Assembly: GCA_019914995.1 (NCBI GenBank)
Contig: CM034135.1
Location: 6,636,501-6,700,500 of the forward strand
Direction of reading: 5' to 3'
Origin: Acanthochlamys bracteata
Lineage: Eukaryota; Streptophyta; Magnoliopsida; Pandanales; Velloziaceae
DNA: 64,000 nt
Positions 1-12,700 of the stretch are shown here, piece after piece. The notes beneath the pieces were generated by a model. The model had not been told where the DNA came from. It saw only the letters and a program-made list of their open reading frames with translations, and searched no databases. The translations under genes and the position numbers were made by a program. How positions within the stretch are numbered: the stretch's first letter is position 1; every line of letters starts with the position of its first letter.

Positions 1-1222
1 CAGATACATTGGACATCAAGAAAAAAGATACTCCGGAAAGAAAGGCCCACTAAAAGAAGGAAGCTATATGGTGCTAATTGCTCTCCAACTTGGAAAGGGA
101 TCGCAAAAGCATTTCAAGTTCACATCAGGAAGAGATAGGCAATGACCGAGCAAATAAAGACTGTGCTCTAAATGTAAGATAGCAGCAATAGCATTTACAG
201 AAGGTGAAAAAGCTGCAGAATCTTGAGATGGCAGTAGGAATTAAATAATTGGAACAAATGGGTATCCAAGGGAGATCTAACAACTGAAATATAAATCTCA
301 TCCAATTGTTACCTGATGTTCAGCTTAATGAAGATAGAGAAAGGAATATTTCATTATAACGAGAACTTCATCAAGTACTGAATGAAGTAGGAACAAGCTC
401 TTCATATACTTTAAATATGAATGACCAATGTTCCACCGACAGTAGTAGCTTTTGTATGGCTAGGACTCGAGAACAGATTTTTAACAAGGGACAATTTGAG
501 AGAAGGGGGGTAGAACACCAGAATGTATCTTGCAGTGAGAAAGCAGAATGTATCACCTACTCACTCTTTTCTTGTAAGTATATTAGAGCATCATGAAATT
601 TGCTAGTCAAGCTTATAGCAGAGATAGCCATAAAAGCATGCAGAATATGTTGGGGAGAATTGGGAAGCTATTACAAGGATGCGATAGAGAGGAAATCTTG
701 CTAAACGAATATAGCCTGTATGGAGGTGCAGGTTGGAAAGAAACCGAAGGGTGTTCGAGCAAAGGCACACACCTGTAGAGCATGTAAAGGAAAGGAGCTA
801 GCTAACTGGTTTTGGACTATACAACCACAGGCATGGAGCAACATACTGGCGTTGGGTGTAATATCAGAAGAACTAGACAATGAAGGTTTCATACTTGTTA
901 TTACTAGAACTAACTTATGCTAGTGTCCTTAATTGGAGCTTTCAGGGAAAATGTACTGTATTCTTAAAATGGAATTCTAGTTTGATGACAGAACTCAATA
1001 ATTTTGAGTATAAGAAAAGATGTACTGAACACAAAATTTATTGAATTAAAGCTAAAGAACCCAACCACCCAACCTTTCCCTCAAAAAATAAAAAAGGAAA
1101 GAAAAAAGGTAAAGTGAAAAGGAAAGAAATAAAGAAAGAAAAATGGTCTTGACAACATTTAAGACTTGAAAAAAGACTGATGAGACATATGAATTAAACT
1201 GGAGTTTGAGCAAGATGCATAC
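1..1222 (-). other. Intron or unresolved 3' part of the ABCG gene
   Basis: This lies downstream of the last ABCG exon I can place, whose donor site is at 1222-1221 on the minus strand. The family protein should continue here with a membrane domain. I translated the stretch on the minus strand and saw no membrane-spanning exon, so most of it is probably one long intron. The open frames here (371-556 and 701-892 minus, 593-778 and 720-923 plus) are short and show no family resemblance. Confidence 0.5.
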
Positions 1223-2830
1223 AGTTTGCATTATCTCATTAATCTTCCTCCTCGCCATCATTGCATATTCCGAGCTCTTGTATCTCTCAACAAGTATGGC
1301 TTTGACCTCTGAAGTTTTGAAGTTTAACAAGGGATCTGAAGATGATTCCACTACCTTGAGACACAAAGCAAGAAATGCACTTTGTAAAACATCAAAAACA
1401 ACTGAATCTAGAAGCAATTAGTTAGAGACATGCTTACCACACGGTGCTTTAAGGAGCCCATCAATGTTGCATTGACTTGATCAAAATCAGAGTTGATACA
1501 TCGAAGGTAATGATCTGAAGGATTCCTTTTGCTGGGACATGGAAATCCAGTTTCGGCAAAAAACTACTTACAATCAATCAAAAGGAAAAGGACAATCAGT
1601 GTCCTACAAAACTTTTAAGCTGACTTATGCAAAACAATGAAACATGAATAACATAGAATCTTCTAACGTGATCTTGTGAATATGCAAATCTATTTTATTT
1701 ACCTGGGTTGCTAACTTTGCATCTCCAAAATAAACAGCTTCTCCAGAAGATAACAGACACAAGTCATCAAAAAGTGTGAAAACCTCACTGCTAGGCTGGT
1801 GAATGGAGGAGATGATGGTCATGTTGTTATCTCTAGCCATTTGTCTCAGCATCTGGATCACAAAGAAGGCAGAGGCACTGTCAAGGCCACTGGTAGGCTC
1901 ATCCAAGAATAAAAGGCGAGGATGTGTCAAGATCTCGAGCGCAATGCTAAGCCGCTTCTTTTCGCCTCCGCTTATACCCCTAAGGTGCCAATTTCCTATG
2001 ACTCTATCCGCACAGTCCTCCAAGCCCATGTCTTGGATAGTGTTTTCAACAGCTGCTTGCACTTCTTTCCTTGACATAGTTGCTGGAAGTCTGAGATGAG
2101 CAGAGTATCTTATGGTTTCACGAACTGTGAGGGTTCCTAACAACAGATCTTCTTGCGTGACATAGGCCTATGATAGGATTTGAATTTTCGAGCCTCAGTA
2201 AATTATATTTCCACTAATGGATTCTGCAGCGTATATTTCCCAAAAAAACTTTGTTTAGCATAAGAAAATCATGTTCTGGTTATGTCAAACATACCATAAC
2301 TCCATAGTTGAGTCTTCTCTTGTGCCCATTGAGGAGAACCTTTCCGGTCAAAACAACATTTTTGCCAACTCTTCCTGTTAATTAAGAGTAGAATCACTTC
2401 AACTCATCATTGATTTTATTTTATTTTATCTTTTCTTAAAGAGCATTGCCTTTATGTTTTATTCATAATCATAAGAGATGACTCTGGATAATAAGCAACT
2501 CAAAATGACAAACACCACTACAAGCGTCACCTTAAGACCGAAAGTAACAAAGTTCATCATTTGGACTTCTATAATTTGGCGAGTAAACTATTTTGGAAAA
2601 AAGAACACAAAAGATAATTCGCTCTTACCAGCAAGGGAGTCTAGAAGGGTAGATTTGCCAGAGCCGGAGGGTCCAAGTATGGCCATAATCCGGCCAGGCA
2701 AAGCATACCCACTGAGTCCATGGAGCAGCTTCCGCGGTGGATGCGAACTTCCGTAGTTAGGAAGAACTGCGATGAGATCTTCCCAAACCAAGTACGCACC
2801 CGGCGAAGCCGACATCAAGTTCACCGCCAT
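1223..2830 (-). CDS. ABCG half-transporter, ABCG12/13/15 (CER5-like) clade, 5' part only
   Basis: This is a plasma-membrane ABC half-transporter of the plant WBC/ABCG group, whose studied members export cuticular wax, cutin or pollen-wall lipids. Exons in coding order are 2830-2629, 2374-2295, 2167-1703, 1563-1438 and 1354-1223. They give 335 codons in continuous frame, with GT-AG splice sites throughout. Residues 1-335 hold the nucleotide-binding domain that precedes the membrane domain in ABCG proteins. Visible motifs are Walker [10 protein letters not shown] (Lys59), the Q-loop in VTQED (Gln99), the signature ISGGEKKR (159-166), Walker B LLFLDE (179-184) and the H-loop His217. After this come [10 protein letters not shown] and [15 protein letters not shown], typical of this clade. 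The start at 2830 gives the usual short N-terminus before YLVWEDL. The membrane domain is not in the window. The clade is clear but the exact paralogue is not, so no symbol is given. Confidence 0.93.
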
Positions 2831-2970
2831 GCTTCCAACTTCTGCAACAACAACTTCTGCTCCTCTTCCTCCTCCTCCTCCTTATTGATTCATAGCTGCA
2901 TAAAATTCTCGACATAATTTTCATCTTGGGATTACTTTTGGGTAATCCGGAGCATTAATTGCAGAACAGC

Positions 2971-2986
2971 GAGAGAGAGAGAGAGA
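2971..2986 (-). promoter_or_regulatory. CT-rich tract upstream of the ABCG start
   Basis: A run of (GA)n on the plus strand reads as a CT-rich tract on the gene strand, 141-156 bases before the ATG. Pyrimidine-rich patches are common in plant core promoters and 5' leaders. The role is inferred from position only. Confidence 0.3.
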
Positions 2987-4343
2987 TGTGGGCGTTGGAA
3001 AAGGATAGAAAACTACTCGCATTGATGGTAAGAAAATCTTGAAAGCTTTTTAATTTATTAATCAGTCTATCATTAATGGTTGTTTAAATTGCCTCAACGA
3101 TCCTTCGTGCTTACGGCTGAAATTAATTAACAGAATAAGAATGTATTGATAAGAATTATACAAGAATTTTAACAATAATAATCACATAATCTAGCTGTTG
3201 TTTTAATTTGCTACTAGTTTTCGAATTGTTTCATAACTCTGACTAATTTGAGCAATTGCTGCTTAAATAAAACTAAACAAAAATTGGTTAGTAAATTTTA
3301 TTCAGAAAATATTGGTCCCAAAAAATGGTAATCAATCAAATGTGTTGTAGTGAATTAAGAAGATTGGAGATATGTGTTCTCGGCGCGTGGCGTGTTTGGC
3401 AAAGCATTTATTACTTGCAATTTTTAATTTTTAATATATTTTTTTGAAATATTTAAAAAAATTATTTAAAATTTTAAAAAGTTTAATAATAATATTTTTA
3501 TTATTTTTTAAAAAAATAAATCTACTTTTTAAAAATAAATAAATTATTTTTTATTTAAAAAAAGTTATTTTAAAAATACGTTAAATTAACCTTTAATAGC
3601 TACATGAAGAGGTTAGTTGACAGTTGGGCGATATGTAATTATAGCATGAGTGGATGATGTCTCTATTAATAATTGGATTAAAATGTTGTTGGACACTTCA
3701 ATTTAAAATCAAAGATGCACATAGTGGTTATTTGTAATTGCTTAAAATTATTTTTTAATTAATTTTGAAGTTTTGAAAATAACTTATTTTTTAATTAAAA
3801 AGATAATACAAATTATATGAATGTAATTTTATTACATAGATTTATTTATATTTTTAAAATATTTAAAATAGTTTATAATATTATAGAAAAGTTTTAGAAA
3901 ACAAATGATTGAAGTAAAAATAAAGAAGCACTTAAAACACAACGGCCAAACATCACTATAGTAAAATCAATTGGCATTGGGAAAGATGAAAGCAAAATTA
4001 TACTATTTCCATACATTACTTCTGGATCTGGGTTAAGTTGTATGATAGCTCTTGAGAGTGTTTTTAAAAAAAAATTTCTAAATAAAAATGTTTTAGTTTT
4101 TTATAAAATAAGTCTATTTTATTTAAAAAATAATAATAATATTTTTTTATGTAGAATTTTTTATTATTTTAAAAAAAATCAATACAATATTTTAATTTTT
4201 TTAAATATAAATATAAGTAAAATTTATAAGCAATACCAAATAACACCCGAATTGGTCACAACTTTTGTATCATTTAAAAAAAATTCAAATCAGCATTTGA
4301 CTTTTTAGCATAAATGATCTTTAGAATTAAGTACGCCTATTAA

Positions 4344-4559
4344 GGGGGCATTTGAAAGAATTTTTGAAATGAAATTTTTATAAAATAAAAAATTTTGTTC
4401 TTTATGAAAAATAATAATAAAAAGATCTCATTACGTTAAGTTTTTTTATATTTTTTAAATTTTTTAAATAAAATTTTTAAATAATTATAAAAATATATTA
4501 AAAATATAAAATTAAAAATTAAAAAACTATTTCTTTTATAAGTAATGCCAAACGCTCTC
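4344..4559. mobile_element. MITE, Tourist/Harbinger-like, TAA target duplication
   Basis: This 216-bp AT-rich element is flanked on both sides by TAA (4341-4343 and 4560-4562). Its ends are imperfect inverted repeats: GGGGGCATTTGAAA at the left against GAGAGCGTTTGGCA read inward from the right. It has no coding capacity. Its right end (CAAACGCTCTC) matches the right end of the element at 44211-44407, so the two belong to one family. Confidence 0.65.
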
Positions 4560-4918
4560 TAAGTCTCCTGTAACCATATGGATATATTTCCGTAACACGA
4601 TATATACATACTTCAAAATTATTACTCACAAGTATATGGATATGTTCTTTTCACTATTTCAATTTTTTTCATAAAAAATCACTTTTAGCTATCTTCAGCT
4701 AAACAAAAAAATATACAAAATTATTTCAACTCACTTTTTCTAGAAAAATATATAATAATTAAATTTATTTTCAACAATACTATTTACAGTAACTCAGTTT
4801 TTAATAATTTATTTTACTTTTTAGTACAAAGATAGTTTAACCATAAGTCGGAGCCACTTTAACTCAAAATCGAAATGTTCAACTATTGACCAGTAAAATG
4901 ATTTTTCTTAATGGTTAA

Positions 4919-5214
4919 GGGCGTGTTTCAAATTCCTATAATTGAATTTTGTGAAAGTTAAAAATGAAAAGTAGAGTTTTTTAAAATATAAAATGAAAAT
5001 AGAGTTCAGTGTTTGTGTTTCAACAGTTTTTAAAGGTGTATTAAAAATTGAAAGATATAATTGTATTGAAAAGTGTGCAAATAAGAAAGTTGAAACTGAA
5101 GTTCCGAATGTGAAAATAAAATTCTGAGTTTCTTGTATAATTAAAATATATAAATTATTCAGAATTTAAAATATGACAAAAAAAAATAGAGTTACGAGCG
5201 TTTAAAATACGTCC
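4919..5214. mobile_element. MITE with GGGCGTGTTTCAAA ends and TAA target duplication
   Basis: This 296-bp element is bounded by TAA at 4916-4918 and 5215-5217. Its terminal inverted repeats are GGGCGTGTTTCAAA and, from the other end, GGACGTATTTTAAA. The left part, including TAATTGAATTT, closely matches the element at 6085-6330. It is non-coding. The 3-bp TAA duplication and GG-starting ends fit PIF/Harbinger-type MITEs. Confidence 0.75.
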
Positions 5215-6084
5215 TAAGCTTCAGCAATAAAATATTGTTGAAGCTACTAAAATAAAGTTGACTTTGCTGGAGCTCGCAAACACTTGTTTGCTATTAGCAA
5301 TCACAGATATACTTAAAGAATATTTGTATTTGCCAATGAACTCCTTGAAAATTGAAAGAGATACTTAGAGTGTATTTATCTTAAAGTAAACTCACTTTTT
5401 TTTAAAAATAAGTTTAAAATTTAAAATTAAATTTTAAAATAATTAATAAAAATAAATTTTATTTGAAAATTTTTGTTTATTTTTATATTTAAAGTAAATT
5501 TGAAAAAGATGAAGTTTAATGAGTTGGTAAACACCATTTATTTTCTGAACTACTTGAAAATTGAAAAGGGATACTTATGTTTGGCATTCTTTTCCTTTCA
5601 ATTTAGCGCCAAATATTGATTGTACTATTCTGAAGTTTAATTTTCAGAGGACATTTTGGAAATACTTTTTAAATAAAAATATGTTAAAATATTTCTAAAA
5701 TAAAATTTACTTTTTAAATTAAAAATAATTAATAATTAAATTTTATAATATATAAATTCTTTATATTTTTTAATTTTAAAATAAATTTTTATATTGTATA
5801 AAATTTATTAAAAAATTAAAAAAGAAAGATAGAATCAAACGGACTTCCGAACGGTGACTAAATATTGAGAAATTGAAACCGGCACTTGATCTTTAATTTA
5901 TATAGCTAAAAATTTTTAAAGAATTTTTCCAAAATATAGAAGGATTAGAAGAGTTCAAATATTCTAAATAATACAATGCATCATGTCACGTTTAGAGCGC
6001 AAATGAGCTTAACAAATTAATGGCAAGTAAGCAAAATCAGGTAAAGAGAGAGCATTGAACGGTGTTTGAAATTAAGTTCCATTA

Positions 6085-6330
6085 GGGCGTGTTCCAAATG
6101 CGCATAATTGAATTTCACGAAATTAAATTTGTGAAAGTAAAGTTCGGTGAGAAATAGAATTCGGAGTGACATTTGAAACAAGTGAAGTGAAGTTTGAAGT
6201 TAAATTTTGATAAAAGTAGAGTTCGGTGTGAAAATAGAAGTGAAGTTTAGAGTGACAATTGAAACATGTGAAGTGACCGAACTCAAAATCTAAAGAGAAA
6301 AGTGAAATTCGAGGTATTTGAAATAAGCTC
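6085..6330. mobile_element. MITE with GGGCGTGTTCCAAA end and TTA target duplication
   Basis: This 246-bp element is flanked by TTA at 6082-6084 and 6331-6333. The left end is GGGCGTGTTCCAAA; the right end read inward is GAGCTTATTTCAAA. The interior has a repeated motif around gtgaaaatagaa and gaagtgaagttt, which looks like internal tandem duplication. It is related to the copy at 4919-5214. Confidence 0.7.
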
Positions 6331-8216
6331 TTAATCTAACTTTATTGAAGATAGTCTTTAGCCACTCCTTTCAGTTCAATAATGCTGGACTCTTCCAAAA
6401 CACGCAGGAATTAGCTTATGACTTGTTTATGAATGTGATCATGGATGTTTTTTGTTCCTTTCTTGGCCGGGTTTCTAAAGAACATCCCACACATTAAATG
6501 CACAAGTAAATTTACAACCTCAGACATATGTATCAGGGCTATTAAGAGTACTTATAGTGTGTGTTTCTTTCGGCAAAAAATTGAATTATAGAAAGTGAGT
6601 TATTTAAAAAACGATTAAAAGTGAGTTTAGTTTTTATGCTTATTTTATTTTTGAAGTGGTTTGAAAGTAAAGTTTTTTAGTTATTAAATTTGAATTTTAA
6701 AACGAGAGAAAATTTTGGGGGAATTTATTAACTGCATTGAAAATTTGTATTTATTTTGCTTTGAAAGTAAATTAAAACTAGAGTTTTTCGAAAAAAAAAC
6801 TAAGTTAAAAAATGGTCGTAAACATGCTTTAAATCAACAACAAATAGTGCATGTTCAGAGTTCTTTATCCTCCAGCAACGGAAGAGATAAACGAATATAT
6901 TTTGCAACTTTCACCTGCATTTATACAATGTTAAGCTAGTCATCTAGTCCTTACTTGCATATCTCTTGATACAGTCATATCTTGTCCATTCCAAGAAGTG
7001 CACACAACTTGGATCTTTGCAGTTTGTGTGAAGATGTCATAACCTCCTCCTAAAAACATTGCACAACAGCATTCTCAAACCTCTATAGAATCATGAAGTC
7101 ATTTTCTTTAGTGCACATTGAATTTTTTATTTTCACCATGTAAACCTAACTTCTCAATATGTCTCAAGCTCCTTCCGATCCTTTAAGCAGCAATTTTTCA
7201 TTGTGCTTGTAGCATTCATTCTTCATGAGGGTGTGCGTCAAAGGGACTATTTGGAAGTGCTGGAACTTAAGCAGCAACTTAAGCTTTGAGCAATTTCATT
7301 CTATTTATCATATCCTTCCAACTTAGTTAGGATGCATTTACTCTTCTTGTAGCAGTTCTGTTGCATTTTTTCACCTTATTTTCACTTGTTATTACTTAAA
7401 GTCTGATCCTTTATCTGCTCTGCATGCGAGTCTGAAGATCTACTAGCACTTATGACACAACATCGAAGATGTTCAGTAGATAGTCACCAAAATTTTGTCT
7501 ATAGATCCAAAAGCCAAACTCTGTCCAAATTTATTTGATTGAAAATTACAGAACTAGTTCGAGCTTGCTAGTTCACTATTGTTTTAACAATCTTAATTTA
7601 CTATCAATCTGAAGAGCTCAAAAAAACTCTACATTTGTTGCCAGTGGAAAACTTGAACTGCGTGTTCAAAAGAATCAGTATTTGCTACTTCCTGAGACAG
7701 TATTGAATGGGGTCTTTATAAAAGGAAGGGAAAACAATTCCCCTCTAATGTGTGTTTGGATAAGAGTTTACAATTTAGGAGGAAAAGAGAGTGGGGGAGA
7801 GAAGGAAGAAAAGTTTAAGAGTATTTATTCTTTTTATTCACAATTTTTCTTATACTATTATTCTAATTCAAACACAATTTACAGCTACACTTTTTTTTTC
7901 TTGACTAATTTATCGAAACACTATTAAAATTTTCTTCTTTCCTTCCTTCGTCTTCCTTTCCTATTTGTTCTACTTCCTCCTCTTTATGAACCCTTTTATT
8001 CAAACAATAAATTTTAGTATATTGTCAAGACCAAAAGAACAAATCTTGTCAAGACCAAAAGAATAAATCCGGTATTGCTGAACAAAAACTTCTCGAAAGA
8101 AAATTTTTCAAAATAGAAACTATTCTAAAATTGAATAGAAGAACACATATATAGAGCACGCCTTTGCCAAAAAAGGTGGAAAACCATAGTTAAAGGTCTA
8201 GTATCACATTCAAATA

Positions 8217-8466
8217 GGCGTTTAGGGTTGCATTTCTCAAACGCTCTTTTTTAATTTTTTTGTTATTTTATATTTCTCAATACATATTTTATAGTATTAA
8301 AAAATTTATTAAAAAATTTAGAAAGTGTAAAAAAATTCTACGTAGTAAGATTTTTTTATGGCATATTTTTATTATTTTTTTAATCAAAAAAATAGAGTTT
8401 ATTTTTTCAAAATGAATAAATATCTTCTATTTCAGCTCTATTTTATAAGCAATCTCAAACGTCCCC
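8217..8466. mobile_element. MITE-like element, GGCGTTT ends
   Basis: This AT-rich stretch has matching ends: GGCGTTTAGGGTTGC at the left and GGGGACGTTTGAGATTGC read inward from the right. The right part (taagcaatctcaaac) is nearly identical to the right end of the element at 54567-54841, so they are family members. I could not read a clean target duplication. Confidence 0.5.
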
Positions 8467-9786
8467 TAAAAAAAGGTAACCTCTTCTAGCATTTCAATTA
8501 CAAAATCCTTCATATGTCGGACACTTCAAGATAGAAAATATTCGAGCGAACATTAAAATAACTAATTAAAATCCTATTTTTCATATTTTTTTGCTAACAT
8601 GGTTGATAAATTTGAACTTTAACTCTTAAAATTATACAATTTACAGGATCCGGGTCAATCTTAAGTAAAATCTTGGTTTTGACAATTTTGATTTTAAGAT
8701 GACTTGAAGTATAAGCCAACAAAGTTTTTTTAATTGACTCGATGGTAGCATTCTAAAATAAAAAAAGATATTTTTTTACATTTAGATATTTCAGTCAATA
8801 TCACAACCAAAAAAAATTAAAAAGAAAAAAACTTGTATGACCTGTTCTATTATCAGCTCTTAAAAATAACTCTATCATCTCACTAGCCACTAAAATAGGA
8901 ACATTTGCATCCCTCTGTCAGCATCACTATGCAAATTAAACCATTTTTTCCCAAGAAAATATGCCGAATTCAAAGGAATTAGTTTACATAATCGAGCCTC
9001 TATTAATAACATTAAAATCCACTAGTAGACTATTCTTACATGCTCTTAACAGAATTTTTCCTACAGTGCATTCACTAAATATGGTATAAACGAATTTGAT
9101 TCAATTTAGGGTAATTAAAAGTATTCAAATTTTTATTAATAATATATTATCATATTTAATTCTAAATTTAATCAAATACATAGCGTCATGTTTATATTCA
9201 TTTCTAAATAAAATTAAATACAAAATTTTAAACTCATTTCTTAAACTCATTTTTTGAAGATTATTATTTAAAAAATTAATTTATAGAAACTCACTTCAAT
9301 ATGACAAACAAGTTAAAGAGAATATTTGAGTGTACTTTTGAAATTTTTTTTGTTAAATATTTAAATTTTGAAAATGAGTTTTTTTATTAAAAATAAATAA
9401 TAATAGATTCTATTATGTAAAACTTTTTATAATTTTATAATTAAAAAATAAAAAATAAAAAATTGAAATAATAGTCAAACACTACCAAAGTGAAATGTTA
9501 AGTATAATAATGAAAATATGTTTCTCTCTTTTATTCTCAACCGTTGAAATTATAGTGTACCCAATAATGTTAATAAAGTTGTTTGAGGCTGTTCTTGCAA
9601 ACATACTCGGCGAAGGCAACTTTTCCGTTTGCTTCTTTTAAACGCGAGCAAACGAAAACAAGAAACCAAGAAAAAGAAAAATCAGAGAAACCCTTTTCTG
9701 AAGTTCTCTGAACCGAAAGAAACCACCACTGATGATGCTCGCTCTTGCCTGAGAAGGGGAATTCGTCGCTAGAGGAGCCGGAGAAG

Positions 9787-12700
9787 ATGGGAAGTGGCAA
9801 AATCTTTAGAAGGCAGCTGCGGGCCATGCTTCGCAAGAATTGGCTTCTTAAAATTCGTCACCCGTTCACCACCGCCACAGAGGTAGTCCATCTCTTTGTT
9901 GTTGTTCCTTAGGATTTTTTGTATTTCATGCTTCTTTGATTCTTCTTTTAATTGGTATCGAATCTGGTTTTTGTTTATACTGATCGATTGCCGTGCTTAT
10001 TGATGTTCCCAAGGCTGGTCTTTTTTTGTTCGTTCGGATTGTTTTATGTTATCCGTTTCCTCCAACTGGTCTGTGTCGTCTGGTTCTTTTTCTATTTCGG
10101 CCAATCTGTTTTTGTGCTTGTTCTATGAGTTATTTGTTGGCTGCTCGTCCCAAACTTATGCTCTGTTTCTTTCTTCGTTTTTCAAATTCATTCTTATTGA
10201 GTAATTTTTTACTATTTATTGACTTATTTTCTTGGATTTTAGTCCTTAGTTGGTTAATTGTTTGTGGAATTCGATGCTTCCTCCATTTTATTCTTTCTTT
10301 TCATCAATGATTGTGTGTTTCGACTTGCAGTGTCTGTGATGATTTGCCGCTGGAATTTTATTGTCTCACAAAAAAGAAAAAAATTGTAGCAGTTAATCAT
10401 GATCTGGTTTTCATAATGAGGGTGCTGCCACCGTTCTGTTTGATTTTATCGGCAAACCTTTTGTTACAAGTAGTTACACATTGCTTACTAGTTTACATAA
10501 GTATCTAACTTCCATGAGGGTTGTACCTTTACTCGTGTAGATACTGTTGCCCACAATTGTAATGCTACTACTGATCGGTGTTCGGACAAGAGTTGACACG
10601 CAAATTCACCCTGTCCAAGCGTGAGAAACCTCTTTTATGCTGAAGCATTTATTTGTTAATTCTATCTCTTTCTTTGATTTTGTGAGCATTGGGCTATACT
10701 CTGCAGATATATCAAGAAGAACATGTTTGTAGATGTCGGTAAGAGTGACATATCGCCCAGCTTTGACAGTATTTTAAAGTTGTTGGTCGCCAAAGGTGAG
10801 CACCTTGCATTTGCACCAGACACTAAGCAAACAAAGATGATTCTTGATGCGCTCTCCTTGAAGTTTCCACTCCTCAAGGTAAAGCATGGACATGCAAGTT
10901 CTAATAATTGAATGTTAAGTAATTATATTAACTATTAATCATTTTAGGACATTCTGTCTTCTGATGTGAGAAGTGAAGAGTTATTGGATTACTCTTTGAT
11001 ATGGTTGCTGCTCAATATGCAGTCTCTCGTAATTTGCATATGCTGTTTACTGCTTCTTTTGTTGTCTGTTTCAGTTGTTGTTTGAAAGGAGCCTTATGGA
11101 TGAGAAGCTTAGTTATAATGATAAAGGGTTCAAATGAAAACTCCGAATAGTAGAGCTATGGATAAATAATAATATGCTATCACAAACTTTATTAGCTTCT
11201 AGTGACACACAGGCAGAATTCTTTTGTGACAAGATTGATGAACGATTCCTTTTTCAGCTCTTGCTAGATTCTTTCTTTCATGTATCTCCCTAGATATAAA
11301 GTATAACTAAGAATTGTGTCTCAGAAGCTTGCATTAAAAAGCCTTCTTCATCTATTGTTTTAAAACACTCGTGCTTTATAGTCTCAGGCTACAAAGTTGT
11401 TTGTATGTTATGCTGGAACTCCAGAAGCTACAATTGCTTGTTCTTATGTCTTTGAGTGGCTTTATGGGCATTAGTAGCTACCATGGAGAGTATTTTCTGC
11501 TGCGGAGTGTTTGAATATTTGCTTCCTTTTAGCTCGGTCACTATCATTGTATAGCATCTCTTGATTGGGGGGTGTTGCTATGACGCCTTGACACTGTAGA
11601 TATTTTCTTGTGAAGCTGGGTATACATGTTTGCTGCAAAGTCTCTTCATGTGGGCCAGTGTCTGTGGCTCCTACTTAAGGATCTTTCTTCAGGAGCTATT
11701 TTTAAAGTTAGTAATTTCAAGTGGGCAGCACTAAGATGTCATGAGATACTCCCAAAAAGGAAACTCAAGCAGATGTCATTAACAAATCTTTACATTGTGG
11801 AACATTATTTTACTTTAGCTATGTCGAGAAGTGAAACTGTCTGTAGGATCCGAAGGAGAAGTGATTTACTGACACTACTGCTGTTGACAGATAACTTCTT
11901 TGGTAATTGTCAATTTAGTGGGTTTTTACAAAGAAAAAGTATTTGTTGGGTGAATGACTTCCTTACACTGAAACAGAAGATGAAACAGTAAATCCCTATT
12001 TCCTTGTTAGGTTCTTTAAAAATCATTAACGCATAATTTCTGTATGTATTCCATGTTTAATATGTATTAAGCCATATGGATATTGAAAACAGCACTGATT
12101 AATTTGCTCGATTAAGTTAAAACTTCATGAACAGTGTAATGATTGAGTGCTAGCATGTTGATGATGTTTTCGATTCAATAGTTGGATTCCTATGATTTCA
12201 TTTGAAAGCAATTTTTCTGTTGGATAGGTTGCTGGGAAAACTTACAAAGATGAGTTGGATCTGGAAACTTATATACGCTCGGACCTTTATGGAACAAAGG
12301 ACAGTGCAAAGTAAGTATATATTCCGAAGTTTACAATCGTGCATTCCCGCATTACGCAGAACTTAATAAAGTAGTTTTTGTTGTTAGTTTGAAGACTTAT
12401 TCACATTGTTAACATACATATTAACATGCTGTCCTTGTTGAGTGGTCGATGTAATAGTGAACTCAAACTACTAATAACCTTTCTGAGTTAATACTAGATG
12501 GATCCTTACTATTATCTAAAATAGTTTTCTTCAACATCTCTAGGGAATTTTTGTGTTCAAACTAGTTGTGTGCATTGAAAGGCTAGTTGTAAGTGTATTT
12601 ATTGAAGTATCTTTCTGAAATTTTTGGATGTGTTAATTTGGCATGCGAATATAAGTTTGGTGAAGATCATTCGCATCTTCTTTCCTATCTGGTCATCAAA

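Larger units (their letters stand above)
2831..9786. other. Intergenic region between the divergent ABCG and ABCA1 genes
   Basis: Almost 7 kb separates two genes transcribed away from each other. Most of it is AT-rich DNA with long runs of A and T. It holds at least four MITE-like elements, listed separately, and weaker relatives near 3400-3590, 5368-5535, 6555-6830 and 9318-9486. I found no convincing gene. The open frames at 4042-4308, 6715-6939 and 7682-7927 are low-complexity or lie in repeat-like DNA. Confidence 0.6.

Noticed and set aside
4042-4308. An 88-codon open frame upstream of ABCA1
   Set aside because: It is low-complexity Lys/Asn/Ile/Phe translation of AT-rich DNA and not a plausible protein.
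11626-11991. A 121-codon open frame in ABCA1 intron 3
   Set aside because: It shows no recognisable domain, lies wholly within an intron and has no supporting splice or codon pattern. It is probably chance.
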